DNA of 64,000 nucleotides from NCBI RefSeq assembly GCF_900476375.1, contig NZ_UPPP01000059.1, forward strand, positions 1 to 64,000. The letters are read 5' to 3'. Both the position numbers and the translations under genes were made by a program. Under the pieces are notes generated by a model, which did not search any database, was not told where the DNA came from, and saw only the letters and a program-made list of their open reading frames with translations. Of this stretch, positions 46,462-55,980 are shown piece by piece. The first letter of the stretch is position 1. The number at the start of each line of letters is the position of its first letter. This DNA is from Allolucifera butyrica. Lineage in GTDB: Bacteria; Bacillota; Negativicutes; Sporomusales; UPPP01.

Positions 46462-46740
46462 GTGGCCGAATTAAAGCGTATTATGATTAGTATCCCCAAT
46501 ACGTTATTGCAGGAAGTGGATGGAATTATTGCCATGGATAAATTGAGCCGCAGTCAATTTGTCCGGGAAGCCATGCGTTTGTACATCGAAGACCGTAAGC
46601 GCAAAGCGGTGCGGGATATGATGAAAAAAGGCTACCAGGAAATGGCGGTTATTAATTTATCTTTAGCAGAAGAAGGGCTAATGATCGATTCCGAAGTGTT
46701 TGAAACGATATCCCCCACTTTGCTGGCGGAGCGTGAATAG
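46462..46740 (+). CDS. ndoAI: Antitoxin EndoAI (ribbon-helix-helix)
   Basis: A 92-residue antitoxin of the CopG/RHH type. The DNA-binding part is [45 protein letters not shown]; the flexible C-terminal half would wrap the toxin. The GTG start follows GGGGGTGA; an upstream GTG frame extension is not needed. The toxin gene begins one base after its stop, as in B. subtilis ndoAI-ndoA. Confidence 0.9.
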   Translation: MAELKRIMISIPNTLLQEVDGIIAMDKLSRSQFVREAMRLYIEDRKRKAVRDMMKKGYQEMAVINLSLAEEGLMIDSEVFETISPTLLAERE

Positions 46741-46741
46741 G

Positions 46742-47092
46742 ATGGTTGTAAAGCGGGGCGATATTTATTATGCTAATTTAAGCCCGGTAGTGGGTTCTGA
46801 ACAGGGAGGACACCGTCCGGTGCTGATTATTCAAAATGATGTGGGCAACAAATATAGTCCCACAGTTATTGTTGCGGCCATTACTTCGCAGATTTCCAAA
46901 GCCAAACTGCCGACGCACGTGGAAGTGACTGCCAAACAGTTTAATCTTGATAAAGATTCGGTCATTTTACTGGAGCAATTGCGGACGATCGATAAGCGTC
47001 GTCTAAAGGAAAAGGTTACTCATTTAAATGAAGAAGTTATGGAACGGGTGGATGAAGCTATACGGATTAGTTTAGGACTCATTCAACTATAA
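46742..47092 (+). CDS. ndoA: Endoribonuclease toxin EndoA (MazF family)
   Basis: A 116-residue MazF/PemK-family toxin, the same size as B. subtilis EndoA, which cuts mRNA at [38 protein letters not shown] is almost the family consensus, and AITSQ and [13 protein letters not shown] form the rest of the catalytic groove. The alr gene, its usual neighbour, is 1.9 kb away on the other strand. Confidence 0.95.
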   Translation: MVVKRGDIYYANLSPVVGSEQGGHRPVLIIQNDVGNKYSPTVIVAAITSQISKAKLPTHVEVTAKQFNLDKDSVILLEQLRTIDKRRLKEKVTHLNEEVMERVDEAIRISLGLIQL

Positions 47093-47108
47093 ATGCAGCT
47101 ACATACTG

Positions 47109-47132
47109 TAGGCGGGAGACTGCCTATTTTTT
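47109..47132 (+). terminator. First terminator after ndoA
   Basis: A 5-bp stem (TAGGC with GCCTA) and 8-base loop with six T following. Confidence 0.6.
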
Positions 47133-47145
47133 GTGAGCTCAACTG

Positions 47146-47171
47146 AAAGGCCGCGCAAGCGGTCTTTTTTC
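47146..47171 (+). terminator. Second terminator after ndoA
   Basis: A 9-bp stem (AAAGGCCGC with GCGGTCTTT, one G-T pair), GCAA tetraloop, six T. Confidence 0.88.
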
Positions 47172-47257
47172 CGTATATTCCGACTAAAGTCCCGCAGGAT
47201 TTTTATGAAAAAGAGCGAATAAAGATAAAACACGTCGGAGTATAGGAGGTGCTGTTG

Positions 47258-48343
47258 TTGAGGCGAATCATTTTCCTGTTGTTGCTGTCAATACTGATGA
47301 CTCCTATTTCAGCAAGCTTGGCGGCGCCGCCGGGTGCATCCGCCAACGATGCTAAGAATGTATTGACGAAAATCCGTTGGGCGGTTCATACAGATGCTGT
47401 TACTGGGGCCAAACGTCTACGGCTGGTTTTTGACTTTACCGGACCGGTTAAAGTGAACAGCAGTATGTTGGCGGTTCCTGTTCCCAGCCTTATTTTGAAT
47501 TTAACGGGAGTTGTTCCCGGAGCGGGCATAGGCAGCAACACCAAGTTGGACGGGACAATTGCCGATAGCATCAACGCGGTTTCTAACGGCAAGGAGACCC
47601 GGATGAAGATTGACTTGCCGATTATGATTAATGATACCGATTATAAGGTATTTGTTTTACGTAAGGACCCGGTCACTAAAAGACCCGACCGGATTGTGGT
47701 AGATATTAATAAACCGGTGCTACCGGCTAATTTTCATTTCACTGCCGGCTTGAAAGGCAAAGTGATTGTTCTGGATCCCGGACATGGAGGCAGCGACCCG
47801 GGGGCGATCGGACCCGGAAAAACAATGGAAAAGACAATTACACTGGCTGTAAGCTTAAAGGTAAAGGCCTTGCTGGAAAAGGCCGGCGCTAAAGTAATTA
47901 TGACCCGCCAGTCTGACCGCGACGTATATAAACCGGGGGATACCGCGGTTGAGGAATTGAGTGCGAGGGCATCTGTGGCCAACAGAAATAAAGCCGATAT
48001 CTTTGTCGATGTGCATATCAATTCATTTGTTAATCCTGACGTTGGCGGGACGGCTACCTATTATTATGAAAAAACACCTTATGATTTGATACTGGCCCAA
48101 ACGATACAGTCCAATCTAATTCATGATGGCGGATTGGAGAATCGTGGTGTTCATGCCGCCAATTTTTACGTTTTAAAACATACCGTAATGCCGTCGGTTC
48201 TTGCCGAACTGGCCTTTATATCCAATCCAAAAGAGGAAAATTTATTAAATGAACCGGATTTCCAGCAAAAAATGGCGCAAGGGATTGTAAAGGGGATCGA
48301 TGACTTTTTCGCCCAGGCAGCTAAAATGGGGGGTGAGCAGTGA
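47258..48343 (+). CDS. N-acetylmuramoyl-L-alanine amidase (AMIN plus Amidase_3)
   Basis: A 361-residue exported amidase. A signal peptide (RRIIFLLLLSILMTPISASLA) is followed by an AMIN-like beta domain (about 35-150) and an Amidase_3 catalytic domain with zinc and catalytic residues in VLDPGHGGSDPGA, EKTITL, VDVHINSF and LAELAFISN. It cuts the bond between muramic acid and the peptide stem. The TTG at 47258 is 8 bases after AGGAGG; the earlier GTG overlaps that site. Its stop overlaps the GerMN lipoprotein start by one base. Confidence 0.92.
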   Translation: MRRIIFLLLLSILMTPISASLAAPPGASANDAKNVLTKIRWAVHTDAVTGAKRLRLVFDFTGPVKVNSSMLAVPVPSLILNLTGVVPGAGIGSNTKLDGTIADSINAVSNGKETRMKIDLPIMINDTDYKVFVLRKDPVTKRPDRIVVDINKPVLPANFHFTAGLKGKVIVLDPGHGGSDPGAIGPGKTMEKTITLAVSLKVKALLEKAGAKVIMTRQSDRDVYKPGDTAVEELSARASVANRNKADIFVDVHINSFVNPDVGGTATYYYEKTPYDLILAQTIQSNLIHDGGLENRGVHAANFYVLKHTVMPSVLAELAFISNPKEENLLNEPDFQQKMAQGIVKGIDDFFAQAAKMGGEQ

Positions 48344-48936
48344 TGGCTGGTAAAGTCAAACTATGGTTACTCTTTTTGATTTTGGCAGCCGGGTTCATTG
48401 CCGGCTGTGCAGCGGATGTGCCTGCCAATCTAACGACAAAACCGTCTCAGACGCCTGCTCAATCAGCGTCTGAACCAACGGTTGTCCAGTCGCCGGCCAA
48501 ACAGCCTACTGCTATGGGAAATATGCGTCTGACTGTTTATTATGCAACAAAAGATGCGGAGAATCTTGTGCCGGTAACATATGAGGTAGCGAAAAATACT
48601 CATCCGGCCCGGACTGCCGTTGAATTGCTGCTTACCCGTCCGCAGAATCCGGATTTGGTTTCGGTTTTTCCGGCCGGTACCAAATTAAAAGATATTGCGG
48701 TAAAAAAGAACATAGCCTATGTGGATTTTAATCAACAACTGCTTACAGGTACGTCCCGGGGGTCTGCTACCGAATTGCTGCTGGTTGGGGCTGTGGTAGA
48801 TACTCTGACGGAATTCTCCGATATCCAGCAGGTACAGATTTTGGTGGAAGGTAAGAAACTGGATACTTTATATGGGCATGTGGATTTGAGTGAGCCTTTG
48901 AGCCGTTCGGTTCAGATAATCAAGAAAACGAAGTAG
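48343..48936 (+). CDS. GerMN-domain lipoprotein
   Basis: A 197-residue lipoprotein with lipobox FIAGC near residue 23, then a Pro/Ser/Thr/Gln-rich linker, and one GerMN domain (residues 60-175: RLTVYYATKDAENLVPVTYEV, then TAVELLLTRP and AYVDFNQQLL). GerM has two such domains in B. subtilis and acts in sporulation and germination. This single-domain form follows an amidase, which suggests a cell-wall role. The ATG shares its first base with the end of the amidase stop codon. Confidence 0.85.
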   Translation: MAGKVKLWLLFLILAAGFIAGCAADVPANLTTKPSQTPAQSASEPTVVQSPAKQPTAMGNMRLTVYYATKDAENLVPVTYEVAKNTHPARTAVELLLTRPQNPDLVSVFPAGTKLKDIAVKKNIAYVDFNQQLLTGTSRGSATELLLVGAVVDTLTEFSDIQQVQILVEGKKLDTLYGHVDLSEPLSRSVQIIKKTK

Positions 48937-48937
48937 T

Positions 48938-48974
48938 AAAAAGCCGTTTAACCTTTGGTTTAAACGGCTTTTTA
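48938..48974. terminator. Bidirectional terminator between GerMN gene and alr
   Basis: A 13-bp perfect stem (AAAAAGCCGTTTA with TAAACGGCTTTTT) with a short loop; A and T runs at both sides fit convergent genes. Confidence 0.9.
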
Positions 48975-48983
48975 CTATTTCTA

Positions 48984-50096
48984 TTAGCCGATGTAGATTC
49001 GGGGAACTCTTGGACTGATTGCACAAACCAGTTCATAGTTAATGGTAGCGGCAAGGTCCGCTAATTCCGTTACAGTGATTTCCTCGGAACCCTGTTTGCC
49101 GAATAAAACGGCTTCATCCCCAATACGGCTGGAACATTCGGTTCCTAAATCAACCAGGATTTGATCCATACAGACACGGCCAACGACAGGACAACGTTTA
49201 CCGCCGATCAAGACAGACGCTTTATTCGAAAGCTGACGGCTATAGCCATCGGCATAACCTAATGGCAAGGTGGCGATATACGTTTCCCGTGAGGTTTGGT
49301 AAGTACAGCCGTAACTTATGGCTGTTGCAGCCGGAACCTGTTTAATATATACTATTTTGGTTTTTAAAGACATGACAGGATGCAGGTCTAAAGAACGGTG
49401 CATATCATGAGAAGGCGGAAGACCATATAAAATGATGCCGGGCCGTACGGCAGTAAAATGACTGTCGGGAAGGTCGATGATCCCGGCGCTGTTGGCTGCC
49501 GAAACACACAGCGGATTTATACCGGCTGATTTCAAGTCGGCCAAAACGGACCGGAAGGCGGTGATCTGGAAATTTGCATACCTTTTATCTTTTTCGTCGG
49601 CGGCAGCCATATGCGTGAATAAGCCCTGCACTTTAATTTCCGGTATAGCCAAAAGCTGCCGGATGAACGGGAGAACTTGGGCCGGCGGAATGCCGATTCT
49701 TCCCATACCGGTATCCGTCTTTATCATAACCTGGGCTGATTTTCCAACCTCGCGGGCCGCCGCCGCCAGGGCGTTTACCTGTTCCAGGGTACAGACCGTG
49801 GCAGTTAGGTTATTTTCGACAAGGGAATGGGCCTGTTCGGGCAGCGTCAGCCCTAATACCAGTATAGGAACAGTTAGGCCGGCTTCTCTAAGTTCCGCTC
49901 CCTCTTCCGGGATGGCTACAGCCAGGCTGGAAGCGCCGGCTGCCAGCACTGTCCGGCTTACCGGCACTGCTCCGTGGCCGTAGGCATCGGCTTTTACTAC
50001 CGCCATAATGCCGGCGGCGGATGGAATTACTGAGCGTATTTGTGTCATATTATGCCGCAGGGCAGTTAAATCAATTTCAACGTATGTAGGTCTCAT
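48984..50096 (-). CDS. alr: Alanine racemase
   Basis: A 370-residue fold-type III PLP enzyme that makes D-alanine for peptidoglycan. The PLP lysine is Lys35 in VVKADAYGHGA. The second catalytic residue is the Tyr of AISYGCTY, and RPGIILYG and GRVCMDQ are conserved. It begins with PTYVEIDLTALRHNM, the family start. In B. subtilis it lies directly ahead of ndoAI-ndoA; here it is reversed and separated by the amidase pair. Confidence 0.95.
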   Translation of the reverse strand: MRPTYVEIDLTALRHNMTQIRSVIPSAAGIMAVVKADAYGHGAVPVSRTVLAAGASSLAVAIPEEGAELREAGLTVPILVLGLTLPEQAHSLVENNLTATVCTLEQVNALAAAAREVGKSAQVMIKTDTGMGRIGIPPAQVLPFIRQLLAIPEIKVQGLFTHMAAADEKDKRYANFQITAFRSVLADLKSAGINPLCVSAANSAGIIDLPDSHFTAVRPGIILYGLPPSHDMHRSLDLHPVMSLKTKIVYIKQVPAATAISYGCTYQTSRETYIATLPLGYADGYSRQLSNKASVLIGGKRCPVVGRVCMDQILVDLGTECSSRIGDEAVLFGKQGSEEITVTELADLAATINYELVCAISPRVPRIYIG

Positions 50097-50131
50097 AAGT
50101 CGGTCCCTTCTTTACTCGGAATATTGGCGGA

Positions 50132-51706
50132 TTATTCGCGCTGAGTGAAATTATCATTCAGACTCAGGTTGTATTTACGCAGTTTTTTTAGTATGGCCGT
50201 ATGGGACAAGCCCAAGGCATGGCCCAACTGCCGTGATGTACGGTATTGTCTGAGCGATTTTTGCAGAATGTCCTTCTCCACTTCCTGTATCATTTCGTCC
50301 AGTGTGCGCGGCGGCAATGTTTGGCTGTCAGGAGGAAGAGACGTATAATCATGGTCGAGAATAATATGTTCGGCCAAAATTGCCGTATCATTGACAATGT
50401 TTACGGCCCGCTCAATGACGTTTTCCAATTCCCGGATATTTCCCGGCCAATGGTAATGGGTTAATTTGTTAAGCGCCGTTTCGCTGATGACATTGGCCGT
50501 TTTTTGCATTCGGGCGGCAAAGCGCCGTAAAAAAAAATGAGCCAGTATTGGTATGTCTTCCCGTCGTTCCCGCAGGGGAGGGATAAATAGCGGTATGACA
50601 TTTAACCGGTAATACAAGTCTTCCCGGAAACGGCCTTTAGCAATCATATCTTCCAGGTTGCGGTTCGTAGCGGCTAATATTCGCACGTTAACGGGAATTT
50701 CCCGGGTTCCGCCGATACGCCGCACTTTGCCGTCCTGGAGAACCCGCAGTAGTTTGGCCTGTAAATGGGAGGAAAGCTCGCCGATTTCATCAAGAAAGAT
50801 GGTACCCTCATTGGCAAATTCAAATAATCCCTGTTTGCCGCTCTTGGTTGCGCCGGTAAACGCTCCCTTCTCATAGCCGAAAAGTTCACTTTCCAGCAGG
50901 GTATCGGGAATGGCGGCGCAATTTAACGGGACCAGCATTTTGTCCTTTCGCGGGGAAGCAGAATGCAGGGCGCGGGCCAGCAATTCCTTGCCGGTGCCGG
51001 TTTCTCCCCGGATGAGAACGGTGGAATGACCGCCGGCAATTGCTTTAGCCATATCAACGACCCGCCGCATAGCACTGCTGGTATATAAAAGTTCATCGAA
51101 GGTCAGGGTTAACTGGCCCGTGACAGTATAGATTAACGCCCGTACATCACTGATATCTTTTAAAATAGCTACTGCTCCAATGCTGCGCCCGGTCTGGTCT
51201 TTTACCGGACGTCCGCTGGCCAGAAAATGACTTTTAGTGCGGTCAAGCATAATTTCCCGGTTATTGTATACGGTTCCCTGCTGCAAAGCAGCCAGGAGGG
51301 GCAAGTCGCTGGGAAAAACCTCCCGAATGGATTTGCCGAGAACGTCAACCGCCGGAATATGAACAATCTTTTCGGCGGCCGGATTATATTGCGTAATGCG
51401 GGACTGATGGTCAATCGCAATAATTCCGTCACTGACCGAGGTAAGAACGGCTTTTAATTGCTCCGCTTTTTCCTGATGCGGCATTAGCTCAATAACAAAA
51501 ACATCATTCACTTGGGGAATGTTTTTGATATGCTCCCGGACATACTCCTGGTCGGCGGGCGACAACTGCTCGGTTTCCAGATAAACCGTATTGAGTTCAA
51601 CTTCCATGGATACGATGTTTATGTGCCGCTCGGCCAAAACCCGGGAAATATCAAGTACCAGGCCTACCCGGTCAACGTTAGGAATTTTAAGACATAAATT
51701 ATGCAT
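50132..51706 (-). CDS. TyrR-like sigma-54-dependent activator (ACT-PAS-AAA-HTH)
   Basis: A 524-residue enhancer-binding protein. It has an N-terminal ACT domain (1-75, RVGLVLDISRVLAERHINIVSMEVE), a PAS domain (85-190), AAA+ with GETGTGKE and an intact GAFTGA loop, and a short TyrR-type helix-turn-helix (YRTSRQLGHALGLSHTAILKKLRKY). The ACT domain suggests that it senses an amino acid, probably aromatic. Unlike E. coli TyrR, the GAFTGA loop means it can drive sigma-54. The start has AGGAGG upstream. Its targets are not in view; it is divergent from thiL and 35 bases upstream of alr on the same strand. Confidence 0.9.
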   Translation of the reverse strand: MHNLCLKIPNVDRVGLVLDISRVLAERHINIVSMEVELNTVYLETEQLSPADQEYVREHIKNIPQVNDVFVIELMPHQEKAEQLKAVLTSVSDGIIAIDHQSRITQYNPAAEKIVHIPAVDVLGKSIREVFPSDLPLLAALQQGTVYNNREIMLDRTKSHFLASGRPVKDQTGRSIGAVAILKDISDVRALIYTVTGQLTLTFDELLYTSSAMRRVVDMAKAIAGGHSTVLIRGETGTGKELLARALHSASPRKDKMLVPLNCAAIPDTLLESELFGYEKGAFTGATKSGKQGLFEFANEGTIFLDEIGELSSHLQAKLLRVLQDGKVRRIGGTREIPVNVRILAATNRNLEDMIAKGRFREDLYYRLNVIPLFIPPLRERREDIPILAHFFLRRFAARMQKTANVISETALNKLTHYHWPGNIRELENVIERAVNIVNDTAILAEHIILDHDYTSLPPDSQTLPPRTLDEMIQEVEKDILQKSLRQYRTSRQLGHALGLSHTAILKKLRKYNLSLNDNFTQRE

Positions 51707-51870
51707 GGGCTGCCTCCTGCCGGACTGTTTATTTCTGAGATTTAGCCAAAAGATTGCGAAATCCTTTACGGTAATACAATTTTTTTTCCCGGTGTGGTAT
51801 ACTACCAAGGCAGGAAATAACTGCATAAAACAGAAATGATTAAAGGAAATGAATCATTTGGTGGTGTTTT

Positions 51871-52869
51871 GTGTTGGATTTGAAGCAATTGGGAGAGTTT
51901 GGCTTAATTCAATTAATTAGTGAAAATACAATCCAGGACCCGGGCAGTGTTGTGGCAGGAATTGGCGATGATGCTGCTGTTTTATTACCGGCACCGGGAA
52001 AATTGCAGTTGTTAACTGCCGATATGCTGGTGGAAAACGTGCATTTTACCCTGGCCACGACCAGTGCCTGGCAGTTGGGCTATAAGTCCATGGCGGTCAA
52101 TTTAAGCGATATTGCCGCTATGGGAGGGATTCCCAAACATGCTGTCGTTTCCATCGCTTTACCACGGGAAACGGAAACGGAGTTTGTGGTTGCTTTTTAT
52201 CAAGGGATGAAGGAAATATGCCGGGAATTTGCTGTAAATATTGTTGGCGGCGATACGGTCTCCAGCCCGCAGGGGCTGATTATCAACGTGACTGTATCCG
52301 GGGAAGTGGAGCCGGCTAACCTTATAAGACGCTCCGGTGCCCAGGTGGGAGACCTGGTTGCGGTGACGGGGGCTTTGGGCAGTTCCGGTGCCGGCCTTGA
52401 TCTTTTGCTGCGTGGCGACTGGGAAAAGCACAAGTTTGCCTGGCCGCTGATTACCGCCCATTTGACGCCGCGTCCCCAGGTCCGGACCGGCCGGTTGCTG
52501 GCGATGCACGGCGTAACCAGTATGGATGATATTAGCGATGGGTTGGCCAGTGAAGCCAATGAAATAGCCGATGCCAGCAAAGTGGGAATGCGACTGACGG
52601 CCGGCAAGATTCCGGTTTTGCCGGAAATAGGACAGGCCGGCGAACTTTTGCAAAAGGATTATTTGGATTATGCGTTGTACGGTGGTGAAGATTACGAATT
52701 AATCTTTACCATAAATCCGGATAAATACGGAAAACTGGCGGCGGAAGATTTAGGAGTGCGCTTGACTGTAATCGGGGAAGTCGTAACGGCTGCTCAGGGC
52801 GTAACTTTACTAAAGGAAGATGGCCGGAGCATGATTCTGGAACCGAAAGGTTACAATCATTTCCGGTAG
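51871..52869 (+). CDS. thiL: Thiamine-monophosphate kinase
   Basis: A 332-residue ThiL, the last step of thiamine diphosphate synthesis. GIGDDAAVLLPAPGKLQLLTADMLVENVHF is the family signature, followed by NLSDIAAMGGIPKHAVVS, SMDDISDGLASE and GGEDYELIF. The GTG start has only a weak GGTGGTG site. It leads an operon-like row with tsaE, tsaB and rimI, a typical arrangement in Bacillota. Confidence 0.94.
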   Translation: MLDLKQLGEFGLIQLISENTIQDPGSVVAGIGDDAAVLLPAPGKLQLLTADMLVENVHFTLATTSAWQLGYKSMAVNLSDIAAMGGIPKHAVVSIALPRETETEFVVAFYQGMKEICREFAVNIVGGDTVSSPQGLIINVTVSGEVEPANLIRRSGAQVGDLVAVTGALGSSGAGLDLLLRGDWEKHKFAWPLITAHLTPRPQVRTGRLLAMHGVTSMDDISDGLASEANEIADASKVGMRLTAGKIPVLPEIGQAGELLQKDYLDYALYGGEDYELIFTINPDKYGKLAAEDLGVRLTVIGEVVTAAQGVTLLKEDGRSMILEPKGYNHFR

Positions 52870-52885
52870 TATAGGAGTGAATTCA

Positions 52886-53383
52886 ATGTGGATTTTTAAG
52901 ACCGGTTCGCCGGAAGCAACCTTTGCTTTTGGCTGCAGTTTGGCCAGTGTGTTGCTGGACGGAGATATTGTATGTCTGCAGGGAGATCTCGGGATGGGTA
53001 AAACCGTGTTTGTTCAAGGGATTGCCCGGGGACTGGATGTCAAGGAAGCGGTGACCAGCCCGACTTTTACCATTTTGAATATTTACGAGGGGAAAACGAA
53101 GCTATACCATTTTGACCTTTACCGGCTGGAAACTCCGGAGGAATTGGAGGATATTGGTTTTGACGAATATACGTCTGCCGGTGGTGTTGCTGTAATTGAG
53201 TGGCCGGATAAATTCCCTGACCGGCTGCCCGCCGAATGTTTGTGGGTAAAGCTCGAGGCCGGTGAACAGATTGCGGACCGGTTTATCAGTGTCCGGGCCC
53301 AAGGCGAACGATATGAAAAACTGGGTGAGGAGTTGAAACACATTGCCGATTCTTGCTATCGATACAGCCACACTTGTGTCTAG
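52886..53383 (+). CDS. tsaE: tRNA t6A synthesis ATPase TsaE
   Basis: A 165-residue TsaE (YjeE), part of the machine that makes threonylcarbamoyladenosine at position 37 of tRNAs. Walker A is GDLGMGKT. TSPTFTILNIYEGKTKLYHFDLYRL and IEWPDKF are conserved. GTG 52877 overlaps the TAGGAG site; the ATG used is 8 bases after it. The end overlaps tsaB by 41 bases. Confidence 0.94.
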   Translation: MWIFKTGSPEATFAFGCSLASVLLDGDIVCLQGDLGMGKTVFVQGIARGLDVKEAVTSPTFTILNIYEGKTKLYHFDLYRLETPEELEDIGFDEYTSAGGVAVIEWPDKFPDRLPAECLWVKLEAGEQIADRFISVRAQGERYEKLGEELKHIADSCYRYSHTCV

Positions 53384-54053
53384 TGTGGCCGTATGTACCA
53401 AAGAAACCCTGCTGGCGGAACTGACGATCCAAACCCAGAAGACTCATTCCGAGACGCTAATGCCTCATATCAGGGATGTTCTTTTGCTGGCGGGAGTGGA
53501 TAAACAGGACTTACAGGCCATAGCGGTCAGCATTGGTCCGGGGTCTTTTACGGGATTGCGCATTGGCCTGGCTACGGCGAAGGCAATGGCTTATGCCCTG
53601 AATATACCCATCTGCGGGGTATCTACTATGGAGGCCCTGGCATATGCCTGTCCGGTGCCGGGAATGGTCCTGGCGCCTTTGCTGGATGCCCAGAAAGGGA
53701 ATGTGTACCAGGCATTATTCCGCTGGCGGAACGGAATTCTGGAACAAAGTATTCCTACACGGGTCGTTGACCTGGAGGCTGCCCTGACGGAGATGGCGGC
53801 AATACCGGAACCGGTCATGGTTATGGGAGAGGCTGCCGTTCAACATAGCCGGCGCATTCTGGAACTGGGCGGCAATTTACTATTGGCGCCGCCCCATCTT
53901 ATTATGCCCCGGGCGGCTATGGTGGCTTTGCTGGCTCACCGGTTTCGTGACGGGGGGAACACTCAGAATTTGATGAACTTGGCGCCTGTTTATATTCGCC
54001 GGTCGGAAGCGGAAGAATTGTGGGAAAAAAGACAGAGCGCAGGTAAGTCATGA
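53343..54053 (+). CDS. tsaB: tRNA t6A synthesis protein TsaB
   Basis: A 236-residue TsaB (YeaZ), an ASKHA-fold partner of TsaD. It starts PILAIDTATLVSSVAV, with SIGPGSFTGLRIGLATAKAMAY and the C-terminal NLAPVYIRRSEAEELWEK. The TTG start lies inside tsaE with GAGGAG 10 bases before it. Its last 4 bases overlap rimI. Confidence 0.94.
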   Translation: MPILAIDTATLVSSVAVCTKETLLAELTIQTQKTHSETLMPHIRDVLLLAGVDKQDLQAIAVSIGPGSFTGLRIGLATAKAMAYALNIPICGVSTMEALAYACPVPGMVLAPLLDAQKGNVYQALFRWRNGILEQSIPTRVVDLEAALTEMAAIPEPVMVMGEAAVQHSRRILELGGNLLLAPPHLIMPRAAMVALLAHRFRDGGNTQNLMNLAPVYIRRSEAEELWEKRQSAGKS

Positions 54054-54499
54054 GTGAGATACGCATTCGCAACATGATTGCTGCGGATATTGACGCCGTA
54101 GTGGAAGTGGAACGGCAGTCTTTTCAGACGCCTTGGTCCAGGCAGGCGTTTGAAAGCGAAATTCTGGACAATGACCTGGCACATTATCTAGTTGTTGATG
54201 ATGCCGGGCGGGTGGCCGGTTATGCCGGTATGTGGCTGATTCTGGACGAGGCCCATGTGACTAATATAGCTATTTTGCCGGGATACCGCAGCTTGGGGTT
54301 GGGACGAAGGCTGCTGCAGGTCTTAATTGATTACGCCAAAACCCAAGGGGCAAAGAGTATGACCCTGGAAGTGCGGAAATCGAATGCACCGGCGCAAAAT
54401 CTATACCGGGAACTAGGCTTTGTATCCCGGGGCGTCCGCCCCGGCTATTATACCGACACGCAGGAAGATGCCATCATTATGTGGAAAGATGCTCTATAA
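54050..54499 (+). CDS. rimI: Ribosomal protein alanine N-acetyltransferase RimI
   Basis: A 149-residue GNAT acetyltransferase. The acetyl-CoA loop is ILPGYRSLGLGRRLLQ, followed by LEVRKSNAPAQNLYRELGFVSRGVRPGYY, typical of RimI next to tsaB. It would acetylate the N-terminus of ribosomal protein S18. It overlaps tsaB by 4 bases. Confidence 0.92.
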   Translation: MSEIRIRNMIAADIDAVVEVERQSFQTPWSRQAFESEILDNDLAHYLVVDDAGRVAGYAGMWLILDEAHVTNIAILPGYRSLGLGRRLLQVLIDYAKTQGAKSMTLEVRKSNAPAQNLYRELGFVSRGVRPGYYTDTQEDAIIMWKDAL

Positions 54500-54524
54500 C
54501 AAAGAAAAAAGCCGCTTGCGCGGC
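54500..54524 (-). terminator. Hairpin after rimI, T run on minus strand
   Basis: GCCGC-TTGC-GCGGC, with an A run on its left side, so the T run lies downstream for minus-strand transcription. It would stop read-through from the SASP gene into rimI. Confidence 0.6.
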
Positions 54525-54588
54525 ATAAGGGTGATTGTGCTATTACTGTATGCACTGTAGCAGTGAAATGTTACCAATTCCGGAGTAT

Positions 54589-54621
54589 CCGAAAAAAATG
54601 TAAGGGCGGCTATGCCGCCCT
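54589..54621 (-). terminator. Terminator of the minus-strand SASP gene
   Basis: AGGGCGGC pairs with GCCGCCCT, loop TAT. Read on the minus strand it ends in ACATTTTTTC, just after the SASP stop. Confidence 0.8.
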
Positions 54622-54628
54622 GCTGTTA

Positions 54629-54829
54629 CTACTGGAGAGTAGATTCATATTGCTCAATCATTTTACGGACCATGTGACCGCCAACACGACCGCAGTCAGC
54701 CGAAGTCATAGTTGCCCAGCCTGAGGAGCGAACGTGTTCGGCAATGCCCAATTCACTAGCCACTTCGAATTTCATGCGGTCCAAAGCGTTTTCAGCCGAA
54801 GGATTCACAGGTTTATTCGAACGTGCCAT
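54629..54829 (-). CDS. Small acid-soluble spore protein, alpha/beta-type
   Basis: A 66-residue SASP. ALDRMKFEVASELGI contains the germination protease cut region (FE-VASE), and CGRVGGHMVRKMIEQYE is the conserved DNA-binding helix. It binds spore DNA in an A-like form and steers UV damage to the spore photoproduct that SplB repairs. AAAGGAGG lies a few bases before the ATG. It is a single-gene unit between rimI and tsaD on the opposite strand, breaking up the usual tsa gene row. Confidence 0.93.
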   Translation of the reverse strand: MARSNKPVNPSAENALDRMKFEVASELGIAEHVRSSGWATMTSADCGRVGGHMVRKMIEQYESTLQ

Positions 54830-54943
54830 AAAGTATTCCTCCTTTCCGGACGTAGTGTTTGTCGCCCATTTTTAATTTGGCTTTTATTCCGTGTTTACAT
54901 ACATGCAAATTATTAGCAGTTTATTTTAATGGAGGCTTGAATC

Positions 54944-55978
54944 ATGTTTGAAAGCAAATCAGCCGCGCCTTGCCTTATCTTAGCGTTGGAAACCAGTTGT
55001 GATGAAACTTCGGCTGCCGTCATTGCCGACGGACGAACCATTTGTTCCAATATTATCTCTTCCCAGGTGCCGCTGCATCAAAAGTTTGGCGGTGTCGTAC
55101 CGGAAGTTGCCTCCCGTAAACATATTGAAAATGTGCTTCCGGTGGTGGATGAAGCGCTGAAGGAAGCGCAGGTGACGTTAAAAGATATTCAGGCTGTGGG
55201 GGTAACCTACGGTCCTGGTTTAGTGGGAGCTTTGCTGGTGGGAGTCGCAACAGCCAAGGCTTTATCATTTGCTGAAGAGATACCCTTAATCGGGGTTAAC
55301 CATTTAGAAGGACATATTTTCGCCAATTTTCTCTGCCATGCCGAATTAGAGCCTCCTTTTGTGGCCCTGGTTGTATCCGGCGGACACACGGCCCTGGTAC
55401 ATGTCAAAGATTATAATACCCTGATTCTAATGGGGCAGACCCGGGACGATGCGGCCGGGGAAGCGTTTGATAAAATTGCCCGCGTTATGAATTTGCCCTA
55501 CCCCGGAGGACCGCATATTGACCGTCTGGCCCGGTCGGGTAACCGGGAGGCTATCCATTTTCCCCGGGCTTTATCGGATCATGGCAGTTATGAGTTCAGT
55601 TTTAGCGGCTTGAAATCGGCTGTTTTGAATTATATAAATAGTGCCAGACAACGGCAGGAAGATCTATCGCCGGAAGATGTGGCCGCCAGCTTTCAGGCGG
55701 CTGTGGTGGACGTGCTGGTGGCCAAAACCATGCAAGCAGTAAAAGATTGTAATGTGGAGCAGGTAGTTTTGGCGGGGGGAGTCGCGGCAAATTCCTCCTT
55801 ACAGGAGGAATTGAACAAATCTACCCGGCTGGCCGGCATCCGGCTGTATTATCCATCGCCTGTCTTATGTACGGATAATGCCGCTATGATTGCCTGCCGG
55901 GCCTATTATCAGTTTTTGGCAGGTCAATACGCCGACTTGCACTTAAATGCGGTTCCGTCTTTAAAGCTGGGAATTTAA
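54944..55978 (+). CDS. tsaD: tRNA t6A threonylcarbamoyltransferase TsaD
   Basis: A 344-residue TsaD (Gcp/Kae1). It transfers the threonylcarbamoyl group to A37 of ANN-decoding tRNAs. [15 protein letters not shown] and [15 protein letters not shown] are present, with metal-binding His120 and His124 in [10 protein letters not shown], and [12 protein letters not shown]. An ATGGAGG region precedes the ATG. TsaE and TsaB lie 0.9-2 kb upstream, so three t6A proteins are encoded here; TsaC is elsewhere. Confidence 0.96.
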   Translation: MFESKSAAPCLILALETSCDETSAAVIADGRTICSNIISSQVPLHQKFGGVVPEVASRKHIENVLPVVDEALKEAQVTLKDIQAVGVTYGPGLVGALLVGVATAKALSFAEEIPLIGVNHLEGHIFANFLCHAELEPPFVALVVSGGHTALVHVKDYNTLILMGQTRDDAAGEAFDKIARVMNLPYPGGPHIDRLARSGNREAIHFPRALSDHGSYEFSFSGLKSAVLNYINSARQRQEDLSPEDVAASFQAAVVDVLVAKTMQAVKDCNVEQVVLAGGVAANSSLQEELNKSTRLAGIRLYYPSPVLCTDNAAMIACRAYYQFLAGQYADLHLNAVPSLKLGI

Positions 55979-55980
55979 AT